A stretch of 64,000 bases of DNA from Pelagibacteraceae bacterium AG-359-E06 (GTDB lineage: Bacteria; Pseudomonadota; Alphaproteobacteria; Pelagibacterales; Pelagibacteraceae). Position 1 is the first letter of the stretch, and every line of letters starts with the position of its first letter. Of the stretch, positions 29,494 to 37,798 are shown piece by piece. The position numbers and the translations under genes were made by a program. The notes under the pieces are model-generated. The model did no database searches. It was not told where the DNA came from and saw nothing but the letters and a program-made list of their open reading frames with translations. The stretch is from positions 35,610-99,609 of the forward strand of contig QCET01000002.1 of the NCBI GenBank assembly GCA_003280495.1, written 5' to 3'.

Positions 29494-31872
29494 ATGGCAG
29501 CAAGCATGATAGGTTCTAAAGTAGAAAGAAAAGAAGATAAAAAATTTTTAACAGGTAAAGGACGATATACAGCTGATATCACATTAGCTAATCAAACATT
29601 TGCGTATTTTATCAGGTCACCACACGCTCGCGCGAAAATAAAAAATATAGATACCTCTAAAGCAAAAAAAGCTAGCGGTGTAATAGATGTATTAACTGCG
29701 AAAGAATTAAATGAAGATAAAATCGGCGGATTAATTGCTGGTTGGAAAATTGTTAGCAAAGACGGTACGGACATGAAAATACCTCCACATCCGGCTCTTG
29801 CAAGTGATAGCGTTAATTATGTTGGAGATCATGTAGCACTTGTAGTTGCGGAAACATTGCAGCAAGCAAGGGATGCGGCTGAACTAGTTAAAGTTGATTA
29901 CAAAGTTTTAAAAGCAGTTGTAAACACTGGTGATGCAATGAATTCAGAGTCAATTCATGATGGAATAGATAAAAATTTGTCATTTGACTGGGAACTTGGA
30001 GACAAAGCAAAAACTGATGAAGCTTTCGCAAGTGCTGACAAGATTGTTAAAATGACTTTGACAAATAACAGATTAGTTCCAAACGCTATGGAGCCAAGAG
30101 CATCGATCGGTGATTTTAATCCATCATCAGAAGAATTAACTTTATATACAACAAGCCAAAACCCGCATTTATCTAGACTTGTAATGTCAGCTTTCAATGC
30201 AATTCATCCAGAACATAAATTTAGGATCGTTGCGCCTGATGTAGGTGGAGGATTTGGTTCCAAAATTTATCCTTACGCAGAAGATGTAGTGGTTGCGTGG
30301 GCTGCAAAAAGATTACAAAGACCAGTTAAATGGGTTTGTGAAAGAACTGACTCATTTTTATCAGACTGTCATGGGAGAGATCACATCACTAATTGCGAAC
30401 TTGCAATTAAAAATGACGGAACAGTTACAGGATTAAAAGTTGATACAATTGCTAACCTAGGAGGCTACGCATCATTATTTGCAACTGTTACTCCAACTTA
30501 TCTTTATGGACCATTGGTTTTAGGACTTTACAATATTGCTTCAGCTTATTGTAATGTAAAAGCAGTGTACACTAATACAGCACCAGTAGATGCTTATCGA
30601 GGTGCAGGTCGACCGGAAGCTACGTACATGATCGAAAGATTAATGGATAAGGCTGCTAAAGAGATGGGAATGGATAGAGCTGAATTTAGAAAGAAAAACT
30701 TTATCAGACAATTTCCACACCAACAGTGTTTAGTTCATAATATAGATTCAGGGGATTATGAGGCACACTTCAATAGAGCATTAGAACTTTCTGATTATTC
30801 AAACTTTGAAAAAAGAAAAGCTGAGTCTGCTGCAAAAGGTAAGTTAAGAGGAATTGGTTTCTCAACTTATATTGAAGCCTGTGGTATCGCACCATCAGCT
30901 GCAGTAATGTCTTTAGGAGCTGGCGTTGGACTTTGGGAGTCAGCTGAAATCAGATTTAATGCCACTGGAAATATATCAGTAATGACAGGTACTCACAGTC
31001 ATGGACAAAGTCATGATACTACCTTCGCACAAATCGTAGCCGATAAACTTGGCGTGCCAATGGAAAATATTGATTTAGTTCACGGAGATACGGACAAAGG
31101 ACCATTTGGGATGGGTACATATGGATCAAGATCACTTGCAGTTGGCGGAACAGCTATTGCTAAAGCTTGTGATAAGATTGTAGAAAAAGGTAAAAAAGTT
31201 GCTGCACATATGCTTGAAGCTAATCCAGATGAGATTGAGTTTAAAGACGGTGAGTTTATTGTTCCAAATTCTAACAAGAAAAAAACTATAGGTGAAATTG
31301 CCTTTGCTTGTTATTTACCAGGCACTTATGGTGAAATAAAATCTCCACTTCCTGAAGGGGTTGAACCAGGGTTAAAAGAAACTGCATTTTATGACCCAGT
31401 AAACTTTTCATTCCCAGCAGGCTCACATGTTTGTGAGGTAGAAGTAGATCCAACCACAGGAGAAACAAAAGTAGATACTTATACTTGTGTTGACGATTTT
31501 GGAAATTTAATTAATCCAATGATTGTTGAAGGACAAATACACGGTGGATTAGCACAGGGTATTGGTCAAGCTTTATACGAAAATGCCTATTATGATGAGA
31601 CTGGCCAATTAGTGACCGCTTCATACATGGATTACACAATGCCAAGAGCTGACAATTTTCCAGAGTTTAGAATTGACTATACTTGCACGCCAGCAACATC
31701 TAATCCTTTAGGTGTAAAGGGTTGCGGAGAAGCCGGCGCTATTGCTTCACCACCAGCCGTGATGAATGCAGTAATTGATGCAATTGGAACAGAAGTTTCT
31801 ATGCCAGCAACTTCTGAAAAAGTTTGGAAAGCTTTAAAAGATAAGTCTGATACTAAGAAAAAAGCAGCTTAA
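29494..31872 (+). CDS. coxL: Mo-hydroxylase large subunit, form II CODH-like (xanthine dehydrogenase superfamily)
   Basis: 792 aa; active-site loop DAYRGAGRPEATYMIE (AYRGAGR = form II, not the AYxCSFR of form I CODH); GxGEAGAIASPPAV. Confidence 0.92.
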   Translation: MAASMIGSKVERKEDKKFLTGKGRYTADITLANQTFAYFIRSPHARAKIKNIDTSKAKKASGVIDVLTAKELNEDKIGGLIAGWKIVSKDGTDMKIPPHPALASDSVNYVGDHVALVVAETLQQARDAAELVKVDYKVLKAVVNTGDAMNSESIHDGIDKNLSFDWELGDKAKTDEAFASADKIVKMTLTNNRLVPNAMEPRASIGDFNPSSEELTLYTTSQNPHLSRLVMSAFNAIHPEHKFRIVAPDVGGGFGSKIYPYAEDVVVAWAAKRLQRPVKWVCERTDSFLSDCHGRDHITNCELAIKNDGTVTGLKVDTIANLGGYASLFATVTPTYLYGPLVLGLYNIASAYCNVKAVYTNTAPVDAYRGAGRPEATYMIERLMDKAAKEMGMDRAEFRKKNFIRQFPHQQCLVHNIDSGDYEAHFNRALELSDYSNFEKRKAESAAKGKLRGIGFSTYIEACGIAPSAAVMSLGAGVGLWESAEIRFNATGNISVMTGTHSHGQSHDTTFAQIVADKLGVPMENIDLVHGDTDKGPFGMGTYGSRSLAVGGTAIAKACDKIVEKGKKVAAHMLEANPDEIEFKDGEFIVPNSNKKKTIGEIAFACYLPGTYGEIKSPLPEGVEPGLKETAFYDPVNFSFPAGSHVCEVEVDPTTGETKVDTYTCVDDFGNLINPMIVEGQIHGGLAQGIGQALYENAYYDETGQLVTASYMDYTMPRADNFPEFRIDYTCTPATSNPLGVKGCGEAGAIASPPAVMNAVIDAIGTEVSMPATSEKVWKALKDKSDTKKKAA

Positions 31873-31897
31873 CTTTTAATAAAAAAAAGGGGGACAT

Positions 31898-32686
31898 ATG
31901 AAGGCATTTAATTTTCACGAAGTTAAGAGCGTGAAGGAAGCAACTAAACTAGCATCTAATAAATCAACTTTTCTTGCAGGTGGTATGACTTTAATCCCAT
32001 CAATGAAAATGAGATTATCAAGTTTTTCAGATGTCATCGATATAAAAGAGATAAAAGAACTTTATGGAATTAAGGTTAAAGGCAAATCAGTAATAATAGG
32101 AGCAAATACTAAGCACGCTGATGTTGCGGCTTCTAAGGAAGTACGAAAAGCTGTACACTCTTTAGCAGGCTTAGCTGAAGGAATAGGTGACCCCCAAGTT
32201 AGAAATTGCGGAACATTAGGTGGCTCTATTTCAAATAATGATCCAACAGCGTGTTATCCATCAGCATGTATTGCGTTAGACGCAACAATTCACACATCAA
32301 GTAGAAAAGTCGAGGCTGAAAAATTTTTTACAGGCATGTTTGAAACATCATTAAAAAAAGGTGAATTAGTTACCGCAGTTGAATTTCAAATACCAGAAAA
32401 GTCTTGTTACATTAAATTTCCAAATCCCGCATCAAGATATGCTATGGTTGGAGTTTATATTGCAAAATTTAAAAAAGAGGTACGCTGCGCGGTTACAGGC
32501 GCACAATCAGTTGTTTACCGTTGTAAAGAAATAGAAAAAGCTTTGAATAATAATTTTTCAGAAAGCGCCTTAGATAGTGTAAGTTTAAAATCATCAAACT
32601 TAAACTCTGATATTCATGCTTCTGCAGAGTATCGTGCTAGTTTAATTGTATCTTGCGCACAAAAAGCAGTAGCTGGTTCAAAGTGA
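31898..32686 (+). CDS. coxM: Mo-hydroxylase FAD-binding medium subunit (CoxM-like)
   Basis: FLAGGMTLIPSMKMRL, RNCGTLGGSISNNDP. Confidence 0.92.
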   Translation: MKAFNFHEVKSVKEATKLASNKSTFLAGGMTLIPSMKMRLSSFSDVIDIKEIKELYGIKVKGKSVIIGANTKHADVAASKEVRKAVHSLAGLAEGIGDPQVRNCGTLGGSISNNDPTACYPSACIALDATIHTSSRKVEAEKFFTGMFETSLKKGELVTAVEFQIPEKSCYIKFPNPASRYAMVGVYIAKFKKEVRCAVTGAQSVVYRCKEIEKALNNNFSESALDSVSLKSSNLNSDIHASAEYRASLIVSCAQKAVAGSK

Positions 32687-32820
32687 TACTAAGAACTATA
32701 ATTGGTTTAAAAATAATTAAATACTCGTTTTTAACAGGAATATTGGCAGGTATTTGTTTAAATCACTGCAATAAAAACAAAAAAAACTCAAAAAAAGTTA
32801 CCGTTTCAAAAAAGAATTAG
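32683..32820 (+). CDS. Small TM protein (45 aa) inside the cox-like operon
   Basis: GTG start overlapping the coxM stop (GTGA); MILRTIIGLKIIKYSFLTGILAGICLNHCNKNKKNSKKVTVSKKN*. Confidence 0.5.
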   Translation: MILRTIIGLKIIKYSFLTGILAGICLNHCNKNKKNSKKVTVSKKN

Positions 32821-32833
32821 TATTATCCTAGTA

Positions 32834-33166
32834 ATGAAAAATTCTTTTGATGAAAAAATCCTAGATGAGGCACATCAGTGGATACAACAGAAGCGAAATG
32901 TTGTTTTAGCTACTGTGATACAAACATGGGGCTCTTCACCAAGGCCCATTGGAAGTCGAATGATAATTAATGATAAAGGCGATTTTTCTGGATCAGTTTC
33001 GGGTGGCTGTGTTGAGGGGGATGTTGTTAGACAATCTATCGAATTATTATCTAAACCAGAAAATTTTAAAAAAATTGAGTACAAAGTTTCTAATGAGAGT
33101 GCCTGGGAAGTAGGTCTTGCTTGCGGTGGAGAAATTGCAATATTTTTGGAAAAGATTCACTACTAA
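32834..33166 (+). CDS. XdhC/CoxI N-terminal domain protein
   Basis: VVLATVIQTWGSSPRPIGSRMIINDKGDFSGSVSGGCVEGDVV. Confidence 0.87.
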   Translation: MKNSFDEKILDEAHQWIQQKRNVVLATVIQTWGSSPRPIGSRMIINDKGDFSGSVSGGCVEGDVVRQSIELLSKPENFKKIEYKVSNESAWEVGLACGGEIAIFLEKIHY

Positions 33167-33847
33167 ATGAAAATAGATCTATTATCTAAAGTTATTGAAT
33201 TAAAAAGTAAAAAAAAAGAATTTTCCATCATTACCGATTTACAAACTGCAAAAAACTATGTTTACGATCCTAATTGCAAACTAGATAAAGATTTAGAGGA
33301 TTTTAAAATAAATATAAAAGAATCATTCACTAATCGCAAAGATGGCATGATAAAAGATACAAATCTTTTTATAAAAAACTATTACAGACCAATACAAGTT
33401 GTAATTGTTGGAGCAGTACATATCGCGCAATACTTCGTAGAATTTGCCAAAAATTTAAATATTGAAATTAACATTATTGATCCTAGAGGGTACTTTGCAT
33501 CTGAAAAAAGATTTCCAGACACAAACATAATAAATCAATGGCCAAAAGATGCATTTAAAAAAATTTCACTAAATGAAAGAACTGCATTAATTGCATTAAC
33601 TCATGATCCAAAAATTGACGACCCTGCAATTCAAGAAGCCCTTAAAAGAAAATGCTTTTATATTGGTGCTCTTGGTAGCAAAAATACACATAAAAACCGA
33701 TGTGAAAGGTTAAAGGAAAATGGCTTTAAAGACGATGAAATTCAAAAAATTTTTGGTCCAATTGGTATCAAATTTGGTGGAAGATCGGCCCCTGAAATAG
33801 CCTTATCAATAATTTTTCAACTAATGACAGAGATTTATAGAAAATGA
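33167..33847 (+). CDS. XdhC Rossmann-domain (C-terminal) protein
   Basis: IVGAVHIAQYFVEFAKNLN, GALGSKNTHKNRCERLKENGF; same frame as preceding ORF, separated by one TAA. Confidence 0.85.
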   Translation: MKIDLLSKVIELKSKKKEFSIITDLQTAKNYVYDPNCKLDKDLEDFKINIKESFTNRKDGMIKDTNLFIKNYYRPIQVVIVGAVHIAQYFVEFAKNLNIEINIIDPRGYFASEKRFPDTNIINQWPKDAFKKISLNERTALIALTHDPKIDDPAIQEALKRKCFYIGALGSKNTHKNRCERLKENGFKDDEIQKIFGPIGIKFGGRSAPEIALSIIFQLMTEIYRK

Positions 33848-34404
33848 TTTCAGCTATTTTGCTAGCTGCAGGACAATCAAAACGTTTTGGCAATCATAAT
33901 AAGTTAATAACTAAATATAAAAATAAAAATTTAATACATTCGTCTCTTACAAATATTGTAAATAGTAATATTGATAATGTGATTGTTGTTTTGGGACATG
34001 ATCAAACTTTAATAAAAAAAAAAATTAAAAAAAACAGAAAAATTAAACTGGTTATTAATAAAAATTTTCGTTCTGGCATGGCTTCATCAATTAAAGCAGG
34101 TTTAAAAAAAATTAATATAAAAACAAAAGGATTTTTTGTCTGTCTTGGAGATATGCCAAAAGTAAATAAAAATATCTACAACAGAATAATAAAATGTTTT
34201 AATAAGCATAATCAGATAATAGTTCCATATTTTAATAACAAAAGAGGAAACCCTGTAATTTTTCCAATAAAATATAAAAAAAAATTTTTTAAATTAAAAG
34301 GTGATAATGGCGCTAAAAAATTTATCAAAAATAATAGTCAAAAAATTATTTTTAAAAATAATGCAGTTGTGTTTGATATTGATTATAAGAAAGATCTTAA
34401 ATAA
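33844..34404 (+). CDS. MobA/MocA-like nucleotidyltransferase (probable molybdenum cofactor cytidylyltransferase)
   Basis: ISAILLAAGQSKRFGNHNKL, CLGDMPKV, RGNPVIFP; ATGA overlap with XdhC. Confidence 0.85.
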   Translation: MISAILLAAGQSKRFGNHNKLITKYKNKNLIHSSLTNIVNSNIDNVIVVLGHDQTLIKKKIKKNRKIKLVINKNFRSGMASSIKAGLKKINIKTKGFFVCLGDMPKVNKNIYNRIIKCFNKHNQIIVPYFNNKRGNPVIFPIKYKKKFFKLKGDNGAKKFIKNNSQKIIFKNNAVVFDIDYKKDLK

Positions 34405-34996
34405 AATTTTGAATATAGTCTTTTAATTTACCTGGGTCATCCAAGGTAATTATATTAATACCAAGGTTTTGTGCAGCTTCAGTATTTTCTGGTCTGTCGT
34501 CAATAAATAATGTTTTACTAGGATTACAATCAAATTTTTTAATTGCTAATTCATAAATCCTTTTATCTGGTTTTTTCAGCCCAACTTTTCCAGAAATAAT
34601 CATATCATCGAATTCATTTAAAAATTTATTTTCTTTCATAAAATTATCAAATTGATCTCCAGGAAAATTACTTAAAATATAAATTTTTTTTCCCTTTTTT
34701 TTTAGATTTAACGCTATTTTTAAATTTTCTTCGTAAATTCCATCAATCATTTCTAAAAATCTCCCATAAAAAGCTTCAATAGGTATTTTATAATTTGGGT
34801 ATTTCTTTATAAGTGAGTCAGCAGCCTTAGATGTATCATACTTTGTATCTTGTTGAATGTGCCAATCCCAAGTACAAATGTTATTTAAAAAATATTTAAT
34901 TTCCCTATCGGTTTTAAAAAACTTTTTAAAAAGATTTTCTACTTTGAATTTTACAATTACTTTTCCAAGATCAAAAATATATTTGTCTATGAGCAT
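34397..34996 (-). CDS. HAD-family hydrolase
   Basis: YIFDLGKVIVKF, ILSNFPGDQF, KKPDKRIYELA, FIDDRPENTEAA. Confidence 0.87.
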   Translation of the reverse strand: MLIDKYIFDLGKVIVKFKVENLFKKFFKTDREIKYFLNNICTWDWHIQQDTKYDTSKAADSLIKKYPNYKIPIEAFYGRFLEMIDGIYEENLKIALNLKKKGKKIYILSNFPGDQFDNFMKENKFLNEFDDMIISGKVGLKKPDKRIYELAIKKFDCNPSKTLFIDDRPENTEAAQNLGINIITLDDPGKLKDYIQNFI

Positions 34997-35079
34997 TAAT
35001 TAATCTTGGGAGCTACAAAAAATATAAATGTGGTAAATGCAAATATTATTATTAAGAAAATAAATAAATCGTCGTTCAT
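34996..35079 (-). CDS. Unannotated 27-aa membrane microprotein
   Basis: MNDDLFIFLIIIFAFTTFIFFVAPKIN*; start overlaps the upstream DUF2237 stop (ATGA) and stop overlaps the downstream HAD start (TAATG). Confidence 0.6.
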   Translation of the reverse strand: MNDDLFIFLIIIFAFTTFIFFVAPKIN

Positions 35080-35450
35080 GATAAATCAATAGCATACTTT
35101 TTTAAAACATCTAAATCTATAATTTCCAGTGTTTTTATATTTGTGCTCTTTAAAAATATCTTACATGGATGTCCTGAATCTACCGCTCTTTTAAACCAAG
35201 TAGCGCACACGCACCAACAATCTCCGTCTTTCAAACCCTCAAAATTAAACTCTGGTCTTGGTGTTATAAGATCATTGCCGTTTTCTTTGCACCAATTTAA
35301 GAAATCAGAATTAACTTTGGCACAAACGGTATGAGTACCTTTGTCATTTTCGTCAGTATTGCAACATCCGTCTCTATACCAACCTGTAACAGGATTTAAT
35401 GAGCATAATTCAAGTTTATCATTTAAAACATTCTTTTGATTTGAACTCAT
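35076..35450 (-). CDS. DUF2237 family protein
   Basis: LNPVTGWYRDGCCNTDENDKGTHTVCAKV, DGDCWCVCATWFKRAVDSG. Confidence 0.87.
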   Translation of the reverse strand: MSSNQKNVLNDKLELCSLNPVTGWYRDGCCNTDENDKGTHTVCAKVNSDFLNWCKENGNDLITPRPEFNFEGLKDGDCWCVCATWFKRAVDSGHPCKIFLKSTNIKTLEIIDLDVLKKYAIDLS

Positions 35451-35914
35451 AATTTTGTTGGGTTTGGCATTCCTTTATAAACTTTTTCTGGATCAAATTT
35501 TTTTTCTTTTTCTTCAAACTTTAAAGTTGTATCATTATTTTTACTATCACTATCGATTGAGCGATAAAAACATGATTTGTATCCAACGTGACAGCTGGCG
35601 CCATCTCCTATATCTACTGCAACCCAAATAGAGTCTTGATCATCATCAATCCTGATTGATTTTACCTTTTGTATAAACCCACTTGTTTTACCTTTGTGCC
35701 AAATTTCATTCCTTGATCTACTAAAGTAGTGTACTTCTTTTGTTTCAATAGTTTTTTTTAATGCTTCCTCATTCATAAAACCATGCATTAGCACCTCTTT
35801 TGTATTAAAGTCAGTTGTAATAACAGGAATTAAACCTCTTTCGTCAAATTTAGGTGATAAATTTTTACCCTCTTCAACTTCTTTTACCGATATTCGTTTT
35901 TTAAACATTGTCAT
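35447..35914 (-). CDS. hisI: Phosphoribosyl-AMP cyclohydrolase
   Basis: MHGFMNEEALKKTIETKEVHYFSRSRNEIWHKGKTSG, DGASCHVGYKSCFYRS. Confidence 0.93.
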   Translation of the reverse strand: MTMFKKRISVKEVEEGKNLSPKFDERGLIPVITTDFNTKEVLMHGFMNEEALKKTIETKEVHYFSRSRNEIWHKGKTSGFIQKVKSIRIDDDQDSIWVAVDIGDGASCHVGYKSCFYRSIDSDSKNNDTTLKFEEKEKKFDPEKVYKGMPNPTKL

Positions 35915-35972
35915 GTAGCTCTTCTCTTGTATACTGCATTTTCAAAAATTTATTAGGGGTTTTTTTTAAAAA

Positions 35973-36575
35973 ATGAAAAATGTAGCAGATTTTAAAGCAA
36001 AAGTGCTTGAAAAAGTTTCAAAAGATGAAGCAGAAAAAGCAATCAAGGTAGTGCTGAAATATATTGGGGAAAACCCTAACAGGGAAGGACTAGTTGAAAC
36101 TCCAAAAAGAGTTATTAAAGCATTCAATGAATATTTTAGTGGTTATAGTGAAAATCCTGAAGAATACTTATCTAAAACTTTTGGGGATGTTGAAGGATAT
36201 GATGACATGGTTATTCAAAAAAATATCTCAGTTCAAAGTCATTGTGAGCACCACATGGCTCCAATATTAGGTACAGCACATGTTGCCTACATGCCAGCAG
36301 AAAAAGTAGTAGGTTTAAGTAAACTCGCTAGAGTGGTTGATCTCTACTCGCGTAGACTTCAAACACAAGAAAGATTAACAATGCAAATAGCAAATTCTAT
36401 CTACAAAGGATTAAAAGCACATGGATCAGCTGTCAGCATTGATGCAGTACACCAGTGCATGACAACAAGAGGTGTAAGGAAAGAAGAAGCCAGGACGGTA
36501 ACCAATTATTTTACAGGTGTTTTTAGAGACAGTCATAATCTTCAGGAAAGATTTCTTCATTATATCAAAAAATAA
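35973..36575 (+). CDS. folE: GTP cyclohydrolase I
   Basis: VQSHCEHHMAPILGTAHVAYMPAEKVVGLSKLARVVD, QCMTTRGV. Confidence 0.96.
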   Translation: MKNVADFKAKVLEKVSKDEAEKAIKVVLKYIGENPNREGLVETPKRVIKAFNEYFSGYSENPEEYLSKTFGDVEGYDDMVIQKNISVQSHCEHHMAPILGTAHVAYMPAEKVVGLSKLARVVDLYSRRLQTQERLTMQIANSIYKGLKAHGSAVSIDAVHQCMTTRGVRKEEARTVTNYFTGVFRDSHNLQERFLHYIKK

Positions 36576-36579
36576 TTTT

Positions 36580-36813
36580 ATGGTTGTAATACCAGAAAAA
36601 TATAATCATTTAAAAAAAATTTACGTTGATACTACTCGTATTGCTACACAGCTTGATAGTCCTAAGGTGTATTATACTATCAAGCCTGAAATTGGTTATG
36701 TAGTTTGTGGTTATTGTAATATATGTTTTGTATTAAAAGAAAATGCGGACATAGATACTGAAAAAGTATATTTCTATAATGAAAGGGAGAGTAAAAAATA
36801 TGAGCAAGTTTAA
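36580..36813 (+). CDS. Small zf-CHCC-like (NDUFS6-type) zinc-finger protein
   Basis: Start re-assigned to ATG 36580; SPKVYYTIKPEIGYVVCGYCNICFVL resembles HPRVyLxI...CPYCxxxFVL. Confidence 0.55.
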   Translation: MVVIPEKYNHLKKIYVDTTRIATQLDSPKVYYTIKPEIGYVVCGYCNICFVLKENADIDTEKVYFYNERESKKYEQV

Positions 36814-37798
36814 AGCAATAGTTTTAAATCAAGATGGGGAAAATTTTACTAGAGATATAAAAGAAATAGACAAGTCATTTTTAAAACATGGTAACGTACT
36901 TGTTAAAATAGACTTCTCCTCACTAAACTATAAAGACGGAATGATTTTAAAAAATGGCGGAAAACTAGTGAAAGAATACCCACATATTCCAGGAATTGAT
37001 TTTTCAGGAACAGTGGAGGAAAGCGAAAGTAATAATTTTAAACCTGGTGATAAAGTAATTCTTACAGGTTGGAGAGTTGGAGAAATATACTATGGCGGTT
37101 ATTCACAATACGCAAAAGTCCAAGACAGTTTTTTAGTCAAGTTACCAAAAGATTTAGATACTAAAAAAGCAATGATCCTTGGAACCGCGGGTTTAACAGC
37201 GCTAATGTGTGTCTTAATAATTCAGGCAAGAGAAACAATTTTAAAAGGTGATGCTATCAAAGATGTTTTAGTAACTGGTGCAACGGGAGGTGTAGGGAGT
37301 GTTGCCGTCTTAGCATTAAGCAAATTAGGTTATAATGTTCATGCTGTAACTGGTAAAAAAGATAAGTCTGAATTTTTGAAATCTATTGGTGCAAGTAATA
37401 TTGTTGATAGATCGGAACTTGACCAGGAAGCAAGACCACTAGATAAGGCTCTGTACGATGGAGTTGTTGATACAGTTGGAGGTAAAATTTTAGCTAAAGC
37501 TTTATCGCATACAAGGTCAAATGGGATGGTTGCAGCATGCGGTTTAGCAAGTAGTTACAAGTTAGATACAACTGTAATGCCATTTATAATTAGGGGTATT
37601 AAATTATGGGGAGTTGATTCAGTAACAGCACCGACAGTTAGAAGACAATTTTTATGGTCACAAGCTACAAGCTATGTTGATTTTGATAAATTAAGTAAGG
37701 GAGTAAGCATTTGGGGTTTAAAAGATTTAATAGACTCTTCATCCAAAATATTAAAAGGTGAAATTTCTGGAAGAGTACTAATAGACGTAAATAAATAA
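36800..37798 (+). CDS. acuI: AcuI/YhdH-type NADPH:quinone/acrylyl-CoA reductase (MDR family)
   Basis: Start at MSKFKAIVLNQ; DFSSLNYKDGMILKNGGKLVKEYPHIPGIDFSGTV, VTGATGGVGSVAV. Confidence 0.85.
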   Translation: MSKFKAIVLNQDGENFTRDIKEIDKSFLKHGNVLVKIDFSSLNYKDGMILKNGGKLVKEYPHIPGIDFSGTVEESESNNFKPGDKVILTGWRVGEIYYGGYSQYAKVQDSFLVKLPKDLDTKKAMILGTAGLTALMCVLIIQARETILKGDAIKDVLVTGATGGVGSVAVLALSKLGYNVHAVTGKKDKSEFLKSIGASNIVDRSELDQEARPLDKALYDGVVDTVGGKILAKALSHTRSNGMVAACGLASSYKLDTTVMPFIIRGIKLWGVDSVTAPTVRRQFLWSQATSYVDFDKLSKGVSIWGLKDLIDSSSKILKGEISGRVLIDVNK

